From a virus: a stretch of 26,978 nt of DNA. Made by a program: the position numbers and the translations under genes. Positions within the stretch are counted from its first letter, which is position 1. Each line of letters begins with the position of its first letter. Shown piece after piece: positions 26,848 through 26,978 of the stretch. Location of the stretch: the IMG/VR virus record IMGVR_UViG_3300047457_000824, positions 1 through 26,978 of that record. The stretch is one strand, 5' to 3'. The notes below the pieces were generated by a model. That model saw only the letters and a program-made list of their open reading frames with translations. It had not been told where the DNA came from and made no database searches.

Positions 26848-26978
26848 ATGACTACATTCGTGACTGGTGGTTTGGGATTTATTGGTTCTAACTTTGTATT
26901 TGCGCATCTAAAGAAGCATCCTGCAGATACAGTTGTCATCATAGACAATTACTCATACTCAGCAAATTCGAATAATAT
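26848..26978 (+). CDS. NAD-dependent sugar epimerase/dehydratase (5' part only)
   Basis: The reading frame is open from ATG 26848 to the window edge (43 codons seen). The product begins MTTFVTGGLGFIGSNFVFAH, containing the Rossmann motif TGGLGFIGS, then ADTVVIIDNYSYSAN with the acidic residue that binds the NAD ribose. This is the N-terminus of extended short-chain dehydrogenases such as dTDP-glucose 4,6-dehydratase or UDP-glucose epimerase. The exact reaction needs the missing part. A GAGG site lies a few bases upstream. It connects with the glycosyltransferases in the window as a source of nucleotide sugars. Confidence 0.85.
   Translation, partial: MTTFVTGGLGFIGSNFVFAHLKKHPADTVVIIDNYSYSANSNN

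Noticed and set aside
1-26978. CRISPR arrays, insertion sequences, homing endonucleases, introns or inteins
   Set aside because: No repeated spacer-length units, transposase motifs or interrupted replication genes were seen; gp43, gp44, UvsX and gp41 read as continuous frames with intact motifs.

Overview
The window is a densely packed stretch of a T4-superfamily (myovirus) genome. All supported genes lie on the + strand, intergenic gaps are at most about 120 bases, and many starts overlap the preceding stop. The diagnostic genes are the T4-type replication set: sliding clamp gp45, DsbA-like protein, clamp loader gp44/gp62, RegA, family B polymerase gp43, UvsX and DnaB-type helicase gp41, in T4-like relative order but interrupted by accessory blocks. 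Several small proteins look like the conserved hypotheticals of marine and alphaproteobacterial T4-like phages, and a DUF1289 protein is typical of Proteobacteria. A proteobacterial host is therefore my best guess, but the window does not prove it.

Layout. 1-440: a small winged-helix-like gene with its own promoter, a possible pseudoknot leader and a terminator. 446-6223: starting at a perfect sigma70-type promoter, a run of DNA-base-modification genes: a JBP/TET-type 2OG-Fe(II) dioxygenase, a class II glutamine amidotransferase, an amidoligase, a GNAT acetyltransferase, a protein of the thymine-hypermodification transferase type, a 5-hydroxymethyl-dU DNA kinase-like P-loop protein and a GT-A glycosyltransferase. 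6230-11734: dNMP kinase, clamp, DsbA-like, a 55-aa membrane protein, a Tat-signal protein, clamp loader, RegA, dUTPase, Hsp20 and dCMP deaminase. 11842-15594: about fifteen small genes of mostly unknown function, several too short for routine ORF calling. 15597-19236: a glycan/methylation block (FkbM-type methyltransferase, two glycosyltransferase-like proteins, two further SAM methyltransferases). 19229-25260: small conserved genes, gene 43, uvsX, an unknown gene and gene 41. 25260-26978: an HExxH-motif protein, an unknown protein and the start of an NAD-dependent sugar epimerase/dehydratase that runs off the window.

How it works together. The central hypothesis is that genomic thymine is hydroxylated in place by the JBP-like enzyme, phosphorylated by the kinase, conjugated to an amino acid by the transferase and then decorated by the glutamine amidotransferase/amidoligase/GNAT set. 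dUTPase, dCMP deaminase and dNMP kinase feed the thymidylate pool, and the replisome genes copy the DNA. Notable regulatory signals are host-like promoters of the form TTGNNN-N17-TATAAT, many followed by AG, and two consecutive strong RNA hairpins, the second with a U-run, inside the first 40 codons of gene 43.
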